DNA of 64,000 nucleotides from Oscillospiraceae bacterium. Lineage in GTDB: Bacteria > Bacillota > Clostridia > Oscillospirales > Ruminococcaceae. A program made the translations under genes and the position numbers. Within the stretch, counting starts at the first letter, position 1; every line of letters begins with the position of its first letter. Of this stretch, positions 48,344 to 57,131 are shown in pieces. Location of the stretch: NCBI GenBank assembly GCA_017505635.1, contig JAFVOU010000046.1:62001-126000 (forward strand), read 5' to 3'. A model generated the notes under the pieces. The model made no database searches. It was given only the letters and a program-made list of their open reading frames with translations, and was not told the DNA's origin.

Positions 48344-49762
48344 TTATTTTCCTTTCACTGCAGGCACAGTTCTGAATGTAACCTGCATACTTGTATATTT
48401 TCCGTATTCACTTTCGATATCAAATCTGCCGCCGTGAAGCTGCATAATTTCACTGACCAGTGCAAGGCCGATGCCGCTGCCGCGTTTTGCACCCTTGCCC
48501 TTGTAAAACTTGCCCTTCACCTTGCTGATATCATCGGGGTGAATGCCCTTTCCGTAGTCTTTTACCTCCACGGAAGCTGTATTATTGTCTTTGCTGCAGG
48601 TAATGTTTACCTCGATAACCGAATTTTCCTCGGAATATTTAATTGCATTGTCGATAAGGTTTATCATAACCTGACGGACACGGTTTTTATCCGCCATAAT
48701 GGGGATAAAAATTTCCGGTTCTTCAAAATTAATTTCTATACCATGCTTTTCAGCCTGAGGCATATACATTATAACTGCATCGTAAACTTCGGCAACAAGG
48801 TCCAGTTTTTCCTTTGACAGAGAGAATGTTGTATTCTGAAGGCGGGAAAAATCCAGCAGATTTTCCACCATTGCGTAAAGGCGGTCGGTCTCCTGCAGGA
48901 TAACATCGGTACCCTTCTGCAAAGTAGCCACATCATTTGTGCTGTCCATAGTTTCTGCCCAGCCCTTGATAGCCGTAAGAGGAGTTCGCAGTTCGTGGGA
49001 AACCGAAGATATAAACTCGTTTTTAAGTTCATCATTTCTGCCAAGTTCTTCTGCCATATGATTGATTGATGTGCACAGCTGACCTATTTCCTCGTCAAAG
49101 CTGCTGTTGCTTTCGATACGGGCGGTAAATTCGCCCTGTGCAATTTTATCCGCTGTATCCTTGATTGAATGTATCGGCATAACAATACTGCGGATAAAAA
49201 ACGTACCGGACATTATGCTGAACACAACAATCATCAGGGCTGCCGCCGCTATAAATACAGCTATAACACCTATTTCACTGTCTATTTTCTCCAGAGAAGT
49301 TGTAATGCGCACAGCACACACATCCCTTGCCGGTTCGTCCAGCACAAATGTTGCACTCATTATTTTTTCGTTCATCTGGGATTTATATGTGCTTATAAAA
49401 ATTTCTTCGCCGCCCGAAACCGCGTGGTTGAAATCCTCGATATTCATACGGCTGGCAGGGGCAAAACCGGACGAGGTTGCAACAACCTGTCCTGTTTCTC
49501 CCAGAAGCATAAGTTCAAACCTGTCCTTTTCGGCAAAGTCGGATGTAAGGTTGAACAAAAGTTCCTCTCTTTCCGCATCATCCATTCTTCCCGAAGCATT
49601 AAGTGTGCCGTTTATGGTGTTGATACGGTTGCTGAGTGCTGTCTGTGCCGCAGAATAATATGAGTTGCGGAAGGTAAGCAGCATAAAAGCCGATGCCATA
49701 ACAAGCAGAGCTATAATTATAAGCAGGCTGCCTTTAATCCATCTTTTAGTAATACTGTTCAT
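48344..49762 (-). CDS. Sensor histidine kinase
   Basis: A 472-residue membrane kinase: helix 1 (about residues 10-32), an extracytoplasmic sensor region (about 33-160), helix 2 (about 165-187), a HAMP domain, then the H-box S-S-V-S-H-E-L-R-T-P-L-T-A-I-K-G (phosphorylated histidine) and the ATPase boxes N-L-I-D-N-A-I-K-Y-S, D-Y-G-K-G-I and G-S-G-I-G-L-A-L. The start at 49762 is 8 bases after the response regulator stop with AGG upstream; an ATG at 49801 would overlap that gene. The signal is unknown; the lipoprotein encoded upstream is a candidate partner. Confidence 0.9.
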   Translation of the reverse strand: MNSITKRWIKGSLLIIIALLVMASAFMLLTFRNSYYSAAQTALSNRINTINGTLNASGRMDDAEREELLFNLTSDFAEKDRFELMLLGETGQVVATSSGFAPASRMNIEDFNHAVSGGEEIFISTYKSQMNEKIMSATFVLDEPARDVCAVRITTSLEKIDSEIGVIAVFIAAAALMIVVFSIMSGTFFIRSIVMPIHSIKDTADKIAQGEFTARIESNSSFDEEIGQLCTSINHMAEELGRNDELKNEFISSVSHELRTPLTAIKGWAETMDSTNDVATLQKGTDVILQETDRLYAMVENLLDFSRLQNTTFSLSKEKLDLVAEVYDAVIMYMPQAEKHGIEINFEEPEIFIPIMADKNRVRQVMINLIDNAIKYSEENSVIEVNITCSKDNNTASVEVKDYGKGIHPDDISKVKGKFYKGKGAKRGSGIGLALVSEIMQLHGGRFDIESEYGKYTSMQVTFRTVPAVKGK

Positions 49763-49770
49763 ATATGTAC

Positions 49771-50463
49771 CTAAACTGTCCAGCGGTAGCCATAGCCCCA
49801 TACTGTAACAATGTGCTGCGGATTTGAAGGGTCTTCCTCAATTTTGATGCGCAGGCGGCGGATGTTAACATCAACAATTTTTACATCACCAAAATAATTT
49901 TCGCCCCAAACACCTTCCAGAATTTTTTCGCGTACCATTGCTGTTTCGGCATTTCTGAAAAACAGTTCCATAATGTTGAACTCAACACTGGTAAGGTCTA
50001 TCATCTGTTTGTTTTTATAAAGTATACGGCTTTTTAGGTCCAGTGTAAAAGGACCTGACTGCAGAATTTCCCCTTCTTGTTCCGGCTGTGCATCACGTTT
50101 TACACGACGCATAAGGGATTCCACCCTTGCAATAAGCTCCTGAACACCAAAAGGCTTTGTCACATAGTCATCAGCACCTGTGGAAAGTGCATAAATCTTA
50201 TCTCTTTCCTGACTTTTTGCAGAAAGCATAATAATACCCATCTGACTGTCCTTTTTGCGTATTTCACCGCAAAGCTGAATGCCGTCCATGCCAGGAAGCA
50301 TAATATCAAGAATTGCAATATCAAAGTTTCTGCCGTTGTTTATCAGTTCAATTGCTTCTTCCGCTGTTGCAACCCTTATTGCATTATGGTTTGCAAGTTT
50401 AAGGTTAAGTTCCACAATTTCGCCGATACTGTTTTCGTCTTCAACAATCAAAATCATCGACAT
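49771..50463 (-). CDS. OmpR/PhoB family response regulator
   Basis: A 230-residue regulator: receiver domain with the phosphoacceptor aspartate in A-I-L-D-I-M-L-P-G-M-D-G (about residue 53) and lysine in V-T-K-P-F, then a winged-helix DNA-binding domain ending in V-W-G-Y-G-Y-R-W. Partner of the kinase directly downstream. ATG at 50463 follows AGAGAGGG and is 17 bases behind the lipoprotein gene. Confidence 0.93.
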   Translation of the reverse strand: MSMILIVEDENSIGEIVELNLKLANHNAIRVATAEEAIELINNGRNFDIAILDIMLPGMDGIQLCGEIRKKDSQMGIIMLSAKSQERDKIYALSTGADDYVTKPFGVQELIARVESLMRRVKRDAQPEQEGEILQSGPFTLDLKSRILYKNKQMIDLTSVEFNIMELFFRNAETAMVREKILEGVWGENYFGDVKIVDVNIRRLRIKIEEDPSNPQHIVTVWGYGYRWTV

Positions 50464-50480
50464 GTTTTTTCCCTCTCTGT

Positions 50481-51722
50481 CTAATCAAAATCTGTAATGC
50501 TTTTATACACATGTTCTATCTGTGATGTATCCATATTTTCGCTGCACTCAAGATGCCACAGGTTTGTGCCGAGATATACAGAGTATGAATACGCGCCCGA
50601 TTCTATATCATCTATTGATTCTATCTCGGTAAACCGCAGCATTGTTTCGTCTGTTTCGGCATTAATAATTTCAAAGCCGTTATCAAGTGCTGCAGCATAA
50701 ACAGCATCCTGCCACTGGTCGGGCAGTGCCATAAATATATTTTCGCGGATATCAAATATGCCGTAATAAATTCTTTCCGCATCCTTCTGTGTGCAGTCAG
50801 ACCATTCCATATATTTGAAGGAAGGCACTTCTTCCGGGCGGTTAGGCTGAATAACAGTTGCTGTTTCCGCATAGCCGTTGCCGTTTATATCGCGGCTGTT
50901 GATAACCGGTTCGTGTTCCCAGCTTTTGCTTACAATACCGGAAGGTATGCAGGAAACAACCTTGTTGTTTTCCAGTGCATAAACCTCTGTATGCATACGG
51001 TTATGCCCGTCGCTGTAGTCAAAATAAACCGCATTTCTGCCGTCTTTAAGGGTACTTATCATAACCTGCGAAACCTCAACACCGGCATATTTCAGTTTTT
51101 TTGTGCCAAGACTGCGGAATTCAAGGTCTTCTGTAAAGGTGAGCACCGAGAAACTTATACTTTTATTGTTGGATTCTTTTGTAAGTATAATATCCGAATA
51201 TCCGCTGCCTGTCATATCACCCGTTACAATATACTGACAGTTTTCCACATAATCGGCAATCTCCCTGGTTTTGTCGGTAAAATATGTAACAAAAAAGTTT
51301 TCGCCGATATTTGCCGACTGATATCCCACCGTAATCTGTCTGCCGTAAACTTTTGGCAGGGTTATCGTGTCAAAATAGAACACGTCTGTGCCCAGGCCTT
51401 CCTTGTCTGCAACAACCTTCCAGCCTTCCTGACTGTGCGAAAGCAGTGCAAAACGTATGTTGGCACCTTTGTTTGGTGCATAATAGAAAACCACTGCCTC
51501 ATATACCCTGTCAAAGTCTATGTCGATAAGCTGTATAGGTGCGGAGTATCCCATATTTTTGGAATATTTCAGACTGATATCCTCGCCCAGGTAGTTTTCG
51601 ATAGCAGCAACAATATTGCTTTCGTTTTCACTCAGTTTAGGCGCGGACAGCAGATTTATTATATTGCTTTTGCCCGTAAGGGAACTGCACCCTGTAAAGG
51701 CAAACAACAGACAAACAATCAA
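50481..51722 (-). CDS. Lipoprotein of unknown function, co-encoded with a two-component system
   Basis: About 413 residues with a lipoprotein signal ending in L-F-A-F-T-G-C, so lipid-anchored outside the cytoplasmic membrane. Later segments (D-I-D-F-D-R-V-Y-E and D-M-T-G-S-G-Y-S-D and D-I-N-G-N-G-Y-A-E) look like FG-GAP/VCBS-type D-x-N/D-x-D/G calcium-loop repeats. The coordinate uses TTG 51722, but the GGGAGGG ribosome site points to an ATA codon at 51737, which would add the basic I-K-K-L-I start expected of a signal peptide. It lies upstream of the response regulator and kinase; a sensory accessory role is inference. Confidence 0.78.
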   Translation of the reverse strand: MIVCLLFAFTGCSSLTGKSNIINLLSAPKLSENESNIVAAIENYLGEDISLKYSKNMGYSAPIQLIDIDFDRVYEAVVFYYAPNKGANIRFALLSHSQEGWKVVADKEGLGTDVFYFDTITLPKVYGRQITVGYQSANIGENFFVTYFTDKTREIADYVENCQYIVTGDMTGSGYSDIILTKESNNKSISFSVLTFTEDLEFRSLGTKKLKYAGVEVSQVMISTLKDGRNAVYFDYSDGHNRMHTEVYALENNKVVSCIPSGIVSKSWEHEPVINSRDINGNGYAETATVIQPNRPEEVPSFKYMEWSDCTQKDAERIYYGIFDIRENIFMALPDQWQDAVYAAALDNGFEIINAETDETMLRFTEIESIDDIESGAYSYSVYLGTNLWHLECSENMDTSQIEHVYKSITDFD

Positions 51723-51822
51723 TATTAACTTTTTTATGGTTATCCCTCCCTTTTTAAGTTGGGCTTGTACTTTTTATTGTCAGAGGAACCGTAAAAATTC
51801 CTCTTAACATTATATTTTACCA

Positions 51823-52572
51823 CTAAATTATTAATATTCCAAGAAAAATTGTTGCTGCTCCTGCAATTATTCCGCACAGAACCGCAGATTTCGAGTGCAG
51901 CTTTACACCGCCCGGTATAAGCTGACATACCGAAACCTGCACCATTATGCCCGATATGACCGCCAGTACACAATTTAACAGCTGCGGTGTTATAAAGTTA
52001 TGCAGCAGCAAAAGTGCCGCCGCGCCGCCTGCAAGTTCCGCCATACCTGCCGCAAAGCTGTGCACCACAGCCCGTATTCTTGATGAGGTAACGCACATCA
52101 CCGAGCTTGCCACCGCAACCCCTTCCGGTATGTTGTGCAGTGCCACCGCAAAAGCCATATCTGCTCCAAGGCTGCGGTCGCTGTAGCCCGAAAATGCCGT
52201 GAGCATACCTTCGGGCAGATTGTGCATTACAATAACCATAGTTGTGATTATACATACGGATTTCATAGCATTCTCTTCTCTGCCACATCCGTCGGGCACA
52301 GAAATCCGTGCAAGCACCACAGATACTGCCCAGCCGCATATAAACAATCCGCTCAGACAGGCAGCCGCACGCAGCGTGCCCATTTCTGCTGAAAGGGACG
52401 CAAAACTGTTGGGGAGCATATTAAAGGCAGAAATCCCCGTCATCACTCCCGCTGCAAATCCCTGAAAAAAAGCAAGTGTCCTGCCGGACATTCCGGGACA
52501 CAATGCCACTATAAGCCCACCCGCACCGGTGGCAGCAGATGCCACAGTGCAAAGCCATATCGCATAAGCCAT
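51823..52572 (-). CDS. ZIP family divalent metal transporter
   Basis: A 249-residue, eight-helix protein. The metal-binding helices show V-M-H-N-L-P-E-G (helix 4) and A-L-H-N-I-P-E-G (helix 5), the ZIP hallmark. Likely imports zinc or iron; ZupT-like. ATG at 52572 follows GAAAGGAAAAT. It points towards the lipoprotein gene 85 bases away, with a run of A/T between. No Zur or Fur site was recognised. Confidence 0.9.
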   Translation of the reverse strand: MAYAIWLCTVASAATGAGGLIVALCPGMSGRTLAFFQGFAAGVMTGISAFNMLPNSFASLSAEMGTLRAAACLSGLFICGWAVSVVLARISVPDGCGREENAMKSVCIITTMVIVMHNLPEGMLTAFSGYSDRSLGADMAFAVALHNIPEGVAVASSVMCVTSSRIRAVVHSFAAGMAELAGGAAALLLLHNFITPQLLNCVLAVISGIMVQVSVCQLIPGGVKLHSKSAVLCGIIAGAATIFLGILII

Positions 52573-52760
52573 AAATATTTTCCTTTCTGCAAACCGTCAA
52601 AACAGTATGCACAGAATTTTATTTTATCTAGCTTATGCAGACCGGCTGCGCAATGTTAATACACCGGTACTGTAAAAAGGCGGCATATTGACTGCCGGAC
52701 TTTGCATAGAAATTTCTGCAATTTCCTGTCATATAATTTTCACACTATTTTTATTCCCAC

Positions 52761-52794
52761 ACTACTTGACAATGCAAGGTAGTGGTGATAGTAT
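52761..52794 (+). promoter_or_regulatory. PadR promoter and operator
   Basis: TTGACA (52766-52771), 17-base spacer, TAGTAT (52789-52794). The -35 lies in the imperfect palindrome ACTAC-t-TTG ... CAA-g-GTAGT (about 52761-52783), typical of sites bound by PadR-type regulators of PadR/DUF1700 operons. Confidence 0.65.
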
Positions 52795-52921
52795 AGTAGC
52801 AGAAAGGGTTATTGCACAGAATATCAAAGAATGCCGAAAAATTTACAGACTTTCTTTATGGTATATTTTACCCTTTAAAACTGTACAAGCAAAAAAATCC
52901 CCCAAATCGAAGGAGGAAAAG

Positions 52922-53251
52922 ATGAACACTCAATTTAAAAAAGGTGTTTTGGAACTTATTGTTCTGCTGGTTATCAGCAAAGAGGACAAATACGGCTATC
53001 AGCTGGTAAGTGAAGTTGGCAGAATTGTGGATGTAAACGAAGGCACAATATATCCACTGCTTAAAAGACTGACCAACGAAAAATACTGCGAAACCTATCT
53101 TGAGCAGTCTGCCGAAGGGCCTGCAAGAAAATATTACAAAATTACTGTTGCAGGCAGGGTTTATCTGGACATTCTCAAAAGAGAGTGGCTGGAGTTTTCA
53201 CAGACCGTAAATAACTTTATAAAGGAGACAAGTAAAGATGACAAGGAATGA
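52922..53251 (+). CDS. PadR family transcriptional regulator
   Basis: A 109-residue winged-helix regulator: K-G-V-L-E-L-I-V-L-L-V-I-S, Y-G-Y-Q-L-V-S-E-V, E-G-T-I-Y-P-L-L-K-R-L and R-K-Y-Y-K-I-T are PadR signatures, followed by a short C-terminal dimerisation helix. The start at 52922 follows AAGGAGGAAAAG; the frame is open upstream without ribosome site. It overlaps the DUF1700 gene by 14 bases. PadR/DUF1700 pairs are usually repressors controlling membrane-stress genes; the inducer is unknown. Confidence 0.92.
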   Translation: MNTQFKKGVLELIVLLVISKEDKYGYQLVSEVGRIVDVNEGTIYPLLKRLTNEKYCETYLEQSAEGPARKYYKITVAGRVYLDILKREWLEFSQTVNNFIKETSKDDKE

Positions 53252-54149
53252 ATTTTTTCAGAAACTTGAAGCCCGTCTGAACATTCTGAACGAGCAGGAA
53301 CGCAACGATATTCTCAGTGAATACAACAGTCATATAGAATTCCGTATGCAGGACGGCAAAACCGAAGAAGAGGCAATTGCGGATTTTGGCGATGTAGATG
53401 CCCTTGCAGAAGAAATTTTAAGTGCATATCACATAGATACCGATACAGTATGGAACAAAAACGGCGAATACTACATAAAAAAATCCGTTTCCTTTATCAA
53501 CCATGCCACAGAAAGGCTGCTCAGCTTTTCTCTTAGCGATGTGGCAAAGGTAGTGGTTGAATTTCTGATTGTGCTGCTTATAATTCTGCTGATAAGCGTG
53601 CCTTTCAATATGATAAGCGACGAAATTGGCTATCTGTTCGGTTTTATGCCTCACACTATAAACACTGCAATAAATTCCATAGTAAAACTTGCATTTGACC
53701 TTGTTGCACTTATTATCACATTTGTAATTCTCTACAGCTTTGTAAAAACCAGAATTATAAACAGAAATGTGGAAATTCCTTCCAAAGAAAAAATGCAGGA
53801 TTTTACATTTTCTGACGGCGGTAGTGCAAATTTTGATGTAAATACAGGCAAACCCCTTAAAAAGACAAAACAGCCAAAAGAAAAAAGCGGTGACGGCAGC
53901 TTTGGCAGGGTGCTTTCAAACATTTTTGTGTGGACTTTAAAAATACTGGTTTTTCTGGTTGTATGGCTGCCTGCAATTTTTATCACAATCAGTGCCATTG
54001 TTATTACAGTGCTGCTTACAATTATGCTTATTACCCGCGGTATAGGTCTGTGGGGACTGTGCATTATCGGTGCAGGCTGCTGTATAACAGGAATAGGCTT
54101 TACCGCATGGACAACACAGATTCTGTTTGGAGGTAAACACAATGGCTAA
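53238..54149 (+). CDS. DUF1700 family membrane protein
   Basis: A 303-residue protein with the N-terminal helical HAAS-type domain (F-F-Q-K-L-E-A-R-L, E-R-N-D-I-L-S-E-Y-N-S-H-I, F-G-D-V-D-A-L-A-E-E-I). About five transmembrane helices follow and a charged cytoplasmic segment near residues 185-215. DUF1700 proteins accompany PadR regulators; function unknown. ATG at 53238 overlaps padR by 14 bases after AAGGAG. Confidence 0.87.
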   Translation: MTRNEFFQKLEARLNILNEQERNDILSEYNSHIEFRMQDGKTEEEAIADFGDVDALAEEILSAYHIDTDTVWNKNGEYYIKKSVSFINHATERLLSFSLSDVAKVVVEFLIVLLIILLISVPFNMISDEIGYLFGFMPHTINTAINSIVKLAFDLVALIITFVILYSFVKTRIINRNVEIPSKEKMQDFTFSDGGSANFDVNTGKPLKKTKQPKEKSGDGSFGRVLSNIFVWTLKILVFLVVWLPAIFITISAIVITVLLTIMLITRGIGLWGLCIIGAGCCITGIGFTAWTTQILFGGKHNG

Positions 54150-54234
54150 GTTAAAGATTATTGTTCCTGTTATTTTGCTTCTGGCAGCAGCTGCTGCATT
54201 AATCTGTGCTACCGAAAGGAGAAGACAGCAATGA
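54142..54234 (+). CDS. 30-residue single-helix membrane microprotein
   Basis: ATG at 54142 lies six bases after GGAGGT, inside the end of the DUF1700 gene (8-base overlap), and its stop overlaps the next ATG (ATGA). The product is one hydrophobic helix (I-V-P-V-I-L-L-L-A-A-A-A-A-L-I) flanked by K-x-K and R-R-R. The strict coupling on both sides and perfect ribosome site support it as a real gene, although too short for domain recognition. Confidence 0.7.
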   Translation: MAKLKIIVPVILLLAAAAALICATERRRQQ

Positions 54235-54746
54235 AAAAACTTATAATTTCCCTTATTGCAGGGGCTGTGCTTATCGGTGTCGGCATTGGTGTTATGATGA
54301 TGGAGATTGCAGAATTTTCCATGACTGATACCTACCCCGAAATCAAAAACTCCCCTTTGCAGGAATTTTCCTTTAGTGACGACACCATTTTTGATGACTC
54401 CGACGAAAACCGAACAGTCAACATACATGGTTATCTTGGCGAATATTTTCATGATTTCGGCATAACCGAAGTTGTGGAAGACAAAAAGATTGACGGTATT
54501 GAAGTTATCATAAGATACAGAGGCACAAAACCCGAATTCAGATTCAACGGATACGGATACAGCACCGACAATATGTACGAATACAACCTCAGTGCATACA
54601 GCAGGGATATTATGCCAAAGCAGATACTGGAATTTGCCGAATATATGTGTCAGAACAAAACCATCGTCAGATATCAGGACCTGTTTTATGTGGAAAAGGT
54701 TATTATAAAAACCGCCAGTCCGCAGCTTGTAAACTGCGAATTCTGA
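54231..54746 (+). CDS. Membrane-anchored protein of unknown function in the PadR operon
   Basis: A 171-residue protein: one N-terminal helix (residues 4-26) then an extracytoplasmic domain with many aromatic and acidic residues (F-S-F-S-D-D and Y-R-G-T-K-P-E-F-R-F). Such downstream genes in PadR/DUF1700 operons often encode adhesin-like DUF4097 domains, but that match is not clear here. ATG at 54231 overlaps the microprotein stop; GAAAGGAG precedes it. A strong terminator follows. Confidence 0.75.
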   Translation: MKKLIISLIAGAVLIGVGIGVMMMEIAEFSMTDTYPEIKNSPLQEFSFSDDTIFDDSDENRTVNIHGYLGEYFHDFGITEVVEDKKIDGIEVIIRYRGTKPEFRFNGYGYSTDNMYEYNLSAYSRDIMPKQILEFAEYMCQNKTIVRYQDLFYVEKVIIKTASPQLVNCEF

Positions 54747-54785
54747 TACAATATGCCACCCCTTAAATCAAATACATCCAAATCA

Positions 54786-54828
54786 GGCAGACAGCCCGCG
54801 GTAAATACTGCGGGCTGTCTGCCTTTTT
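54786..54828 (+). terminator. Strong terminator of the PadR operon
   Basis: GGCAGACAGCCCGC / GCGGGCTGTCTGCC, perfect 14-bp arms, then TTTTTT. Confidence 0.92.
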
Positions 54829-54833
54829 TGCAA

Positions 54834-54863
54834 CAAAAAGCCGTGCACCTGAATGCACGGCTT
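54834..54863 (-). terminator. Terminator of the second two-component system
   Basis: AAGCCGTGCA / TGCACGGCTT hairpin with a 6-base loop; minus-strand TTTTTGTTG follows. Confidence 0.82.
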
Positions 54864-54871
54864 AAAGGTTT

Positions 54872-56296
54872 TTAAATTATAAACCAGAATTCTGTACCAA
54901 GACCTTCACGGCTTTCAACGCCATACTTAAATCCATGGTTTTCCAGAATTGATTTTACTATTGCAAGGCCAAGACCGGAGCCTGTTCTGCCTTCGTCTTT
55001 TCTTGCACGGTAGTATTTGTCAAACAGATGAGGAATATCCTCCTGACGTATGCCCTGACCCGAATCGTAAACACTTACCTTTACCTTGCCCTCGTCTGTC
55101 ACATTTATTGCAACACCGACACGGGTTTCAGGCGGGGTGTGAACCAGAGCATTGGAAACAAAGTTGTGGATTACCCTTTCGATAAGTGCCGCATCAGCAA
55201 ACACATAAATCTGTTCAGGACCTGCATAGGATATGGACTTTCCGTCCTTTATCGCTTTATAGTTGTACATCTCCACAATATCCTGGCACATATCGGCAAT
55301 ATCAAACTGAACAATATTAAGCTTGTATGTGCTCTGGCTGAGCTTTGTATATTCCATAACCGAACCAACCATTTGGGAAAGACGGTCGGTTTCTTCAATA
55401 ATTGTGGTAAGCTGCTGGTCACGGATATCTTTGTTGTCGCCTGTGATATCCTTTATGCTTTCGGCATAGCCTTTGATAATGGTAAGCGGCGTGCGAAGGT
55501 CGTGGGAGATATTGGCAATAAGGTCTCTCTGCAGCTCGTGGCTGTGCTGAATTTCTTCCGTCATAAGGTTAAAGTCACTGGCAAGCTGACCAAACTCGTC
55601 CTTGTTGGCAATTTCAACCTTTACGTCATAGTTGCCCTTTGCAACCTCTTTTGTTGCAGCCGAAAGCTTGAGCAGCGGAGACATAAACCAGTGGGACATT
55701 ATTGTTGCGATGATAACCGACAGAATGATACCAAGGATGGATGCCGTCTGCAGCTGACTGCGTACAATCGAGACAATGCCCTCTGTTCTTGCAAGGTTGG
55801 TGGATACAACTATTGTATATTTTCCGTCATAGAACCTGCCTTTTATCGCCTGAACGTTGCCAAGGTCGTCCTGATAATGAGCATTGTAGTTGTGGCGGGT
55901 ATAATCGCGCACCTTCTGGCGAAGTTCACGTATTGCCACAGAATCTATCTTTCGCTGCTGTGCAAAATAGCTGTCGTTATTTCCGTCGGAATGAAGCTGA
56001 CAGGCATCGCCGATGCCCTCGAAAAGCACCAGCCCGTTGCCGTATGCATCGGCAATGTCGATACAGGTGCCCACATTGATAAAGTTGGAAATTTCATCAA
56101 GAGTTTTCTCGGTTATTCCTCCGTCCAGTTCAATTGCCGTGATAACCTTGTTCATCATATTGCCAAGCTCCGCCTGGGTAACCGCATAGTACATAGGCTT
56201 GAACATAAACACTGCCATAAACCATGTCAGTGCTATAATAGCCATATTAACCAGAAATATAAGTGCCGTAAGCTTGCGGCGGATATTGCTTCGCAT
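54872..56296 (-). CDS. Sensor histidine kinase (second system)
   Basis: A 474-residue kinase: helices at about residues 10-33 and 178-202 flank an extracytoplasmic sensor, then HAMP, H-box A-N-I-S-H-D-L-R-T-P-L-T-I-I-K-G, N-box H-N-F-V-S-N-A-L-V-H-T and G-box segments D-S-G-Q-G-I and G-S-G-L-G-L-A-I-V. ATG at 56296 follows AAAAGGAA, 17 bases behind its response regulator. Resembles envelope-stress or PhoR-like kinases; signal unknown. Confidence 0.92.
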   Translation of the reverse strand: MRSNIRRKLTALIFLVNMAIIALTWFMAVFMFKPMYYAVTQAELGNMMNKVITAIELDGGITEKTLDEISNFINVGTCIDIADAYGNGLVLFEGIGDACQLHSDGNNDSYFAQQRKIDSVAIRELRQKVRDYTRHNYNAHYQDDLGNVQAIKGRFYDGKYTIVVSTNLARTEGIVSIVRSQLQTASILGIILSVIIATIMSHWFMSPLLKLSAATKEVAKGNYDVKVEIANKDEFGQLASDFNLMTEEIQHSHELQRDLIANISHDLRTPLTIIKGYAESIKDITGDNKDIRDQQLTTIIEETDRLSQMVGSVMEYTKLSQSTYKLNIVQFDIADMCQDIVEMYNYKAIKDGKSISYAGPEQIYVFADAALIERVIHNFVSNALVHTPPETRVGVAINVTDEGKVKVSVYDSGQGIRQEDIPHLFDKYYRARKDEGRTGSGLGLAIVKSILENHGFKYGVESREGLGTEFWFII

Positions 56297-56313
56297 AGAA
56301 AATTTCCTTTTGT

Positions 56314-56991
56314 TTATTCTTTAGGTTCAAATTTATAGCCTACGCCCCATACTGTTTCGATACAGTCGCGGTATTCGCCAAGGTGGCTGCGCAGCATTTT
56401 GATATGGGTGTCAACTGTGCGGTCCTCGCCGAAATAGTCATAATTCCACACTTTAAGCAGAATTCTTTCACGGCTGAGTGCCACGCCCTTGTTCTGAACA
56501 AGACACACAAGCAGGTCAAATTCCTTTGGTGTCACATTGATGTATTCGCCTTTGATTTTTATGGAATGGCTTGGCACATCGATAACAAGGTCACCGAAGA
56601 TGTATTTTTCGTTGTTTTCGTTGAAATCAGGGTTTGTGCGCATTGCAACAGCCTTGATGCGTGCCATAAGTTCCTTTGGAGAGAAAGGCTTAACGATATA
56701 GTCGTCTGTGCCTGCTTCAAAACCTGTGATTTTGTCATATTCCTCGCCTTTTGCAGAAAGGATGATAACCGGTGTTTTAAAGCCTCGGCTGCGCATTTCC
56801 TTAAGGCAGGTAATGCCGTCCATAAAAGGCATCATCACATCAAGGATAACCATATCGATGTCGCCTTTGGAGATAATGTTAAGTGCTTCGATACCATCCT
56901 TTGCAAATTCAGTTTCGTAGCCCGCAACTGTAATATACTGACCGATAAGTTCGCGGATTTTAGGTTCGTCGTCTACAACAAGAATTTTCAT
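56314..56991 (-). CDS. OmpR/PhoB family response regulator (second system)
   Basis: A 225-residue receiver plus winged-helix regulator: D-D-E near residue 7, phosphoacceptor D in V-I-L-D-V-M-M-P-F-M-D-G (about residue 51), K in I-V-K-P-F, and the terminal V-W-G-V-G-Y-K-F. ATG at 56991 follows AGAGAGG. Operon with the kinase downstream. Confidence 0.94.
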   Translation of the reverse strand: MKILVVDDEPKIRELIGQYITVAGYETEFAKDGIEALNIISKGDIDMVILDVMMPFMDGITCLKEMRSRGFKTPVIILSAKGEEYDKITGFEAGTDDYIVKPFSPKELMARIKAVAMRTNPDFNENNEKYIFGDLVIDVPSHSIKIKGEYINVTPKEFDLLVCLVQNKGVALSRERILLKVWNYDYFGEDRTVDTHIKMLRSHLGEYRDCIETVWGVGYKFEPKE

Positions 56992-57131
56992 AGTACATAA
57001 CCTCTCTTTATATTAATTTTCTGTATACAAATATCGTTAAACACAAGTTTTGCACTGTGTTATTTTAAATATAAAGCCTATAAGTTACAATTTTGTGAAA
57101 ACGCATAAAAAATGTGAAAATCGGTATTTCC

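Noticed and set aside
55028..56338. 436-codon rightward frame opposite the second histidine kinase
   Set aside because: Shadow frame; no domain, no start signal, and the kinase on the other strand is complete.
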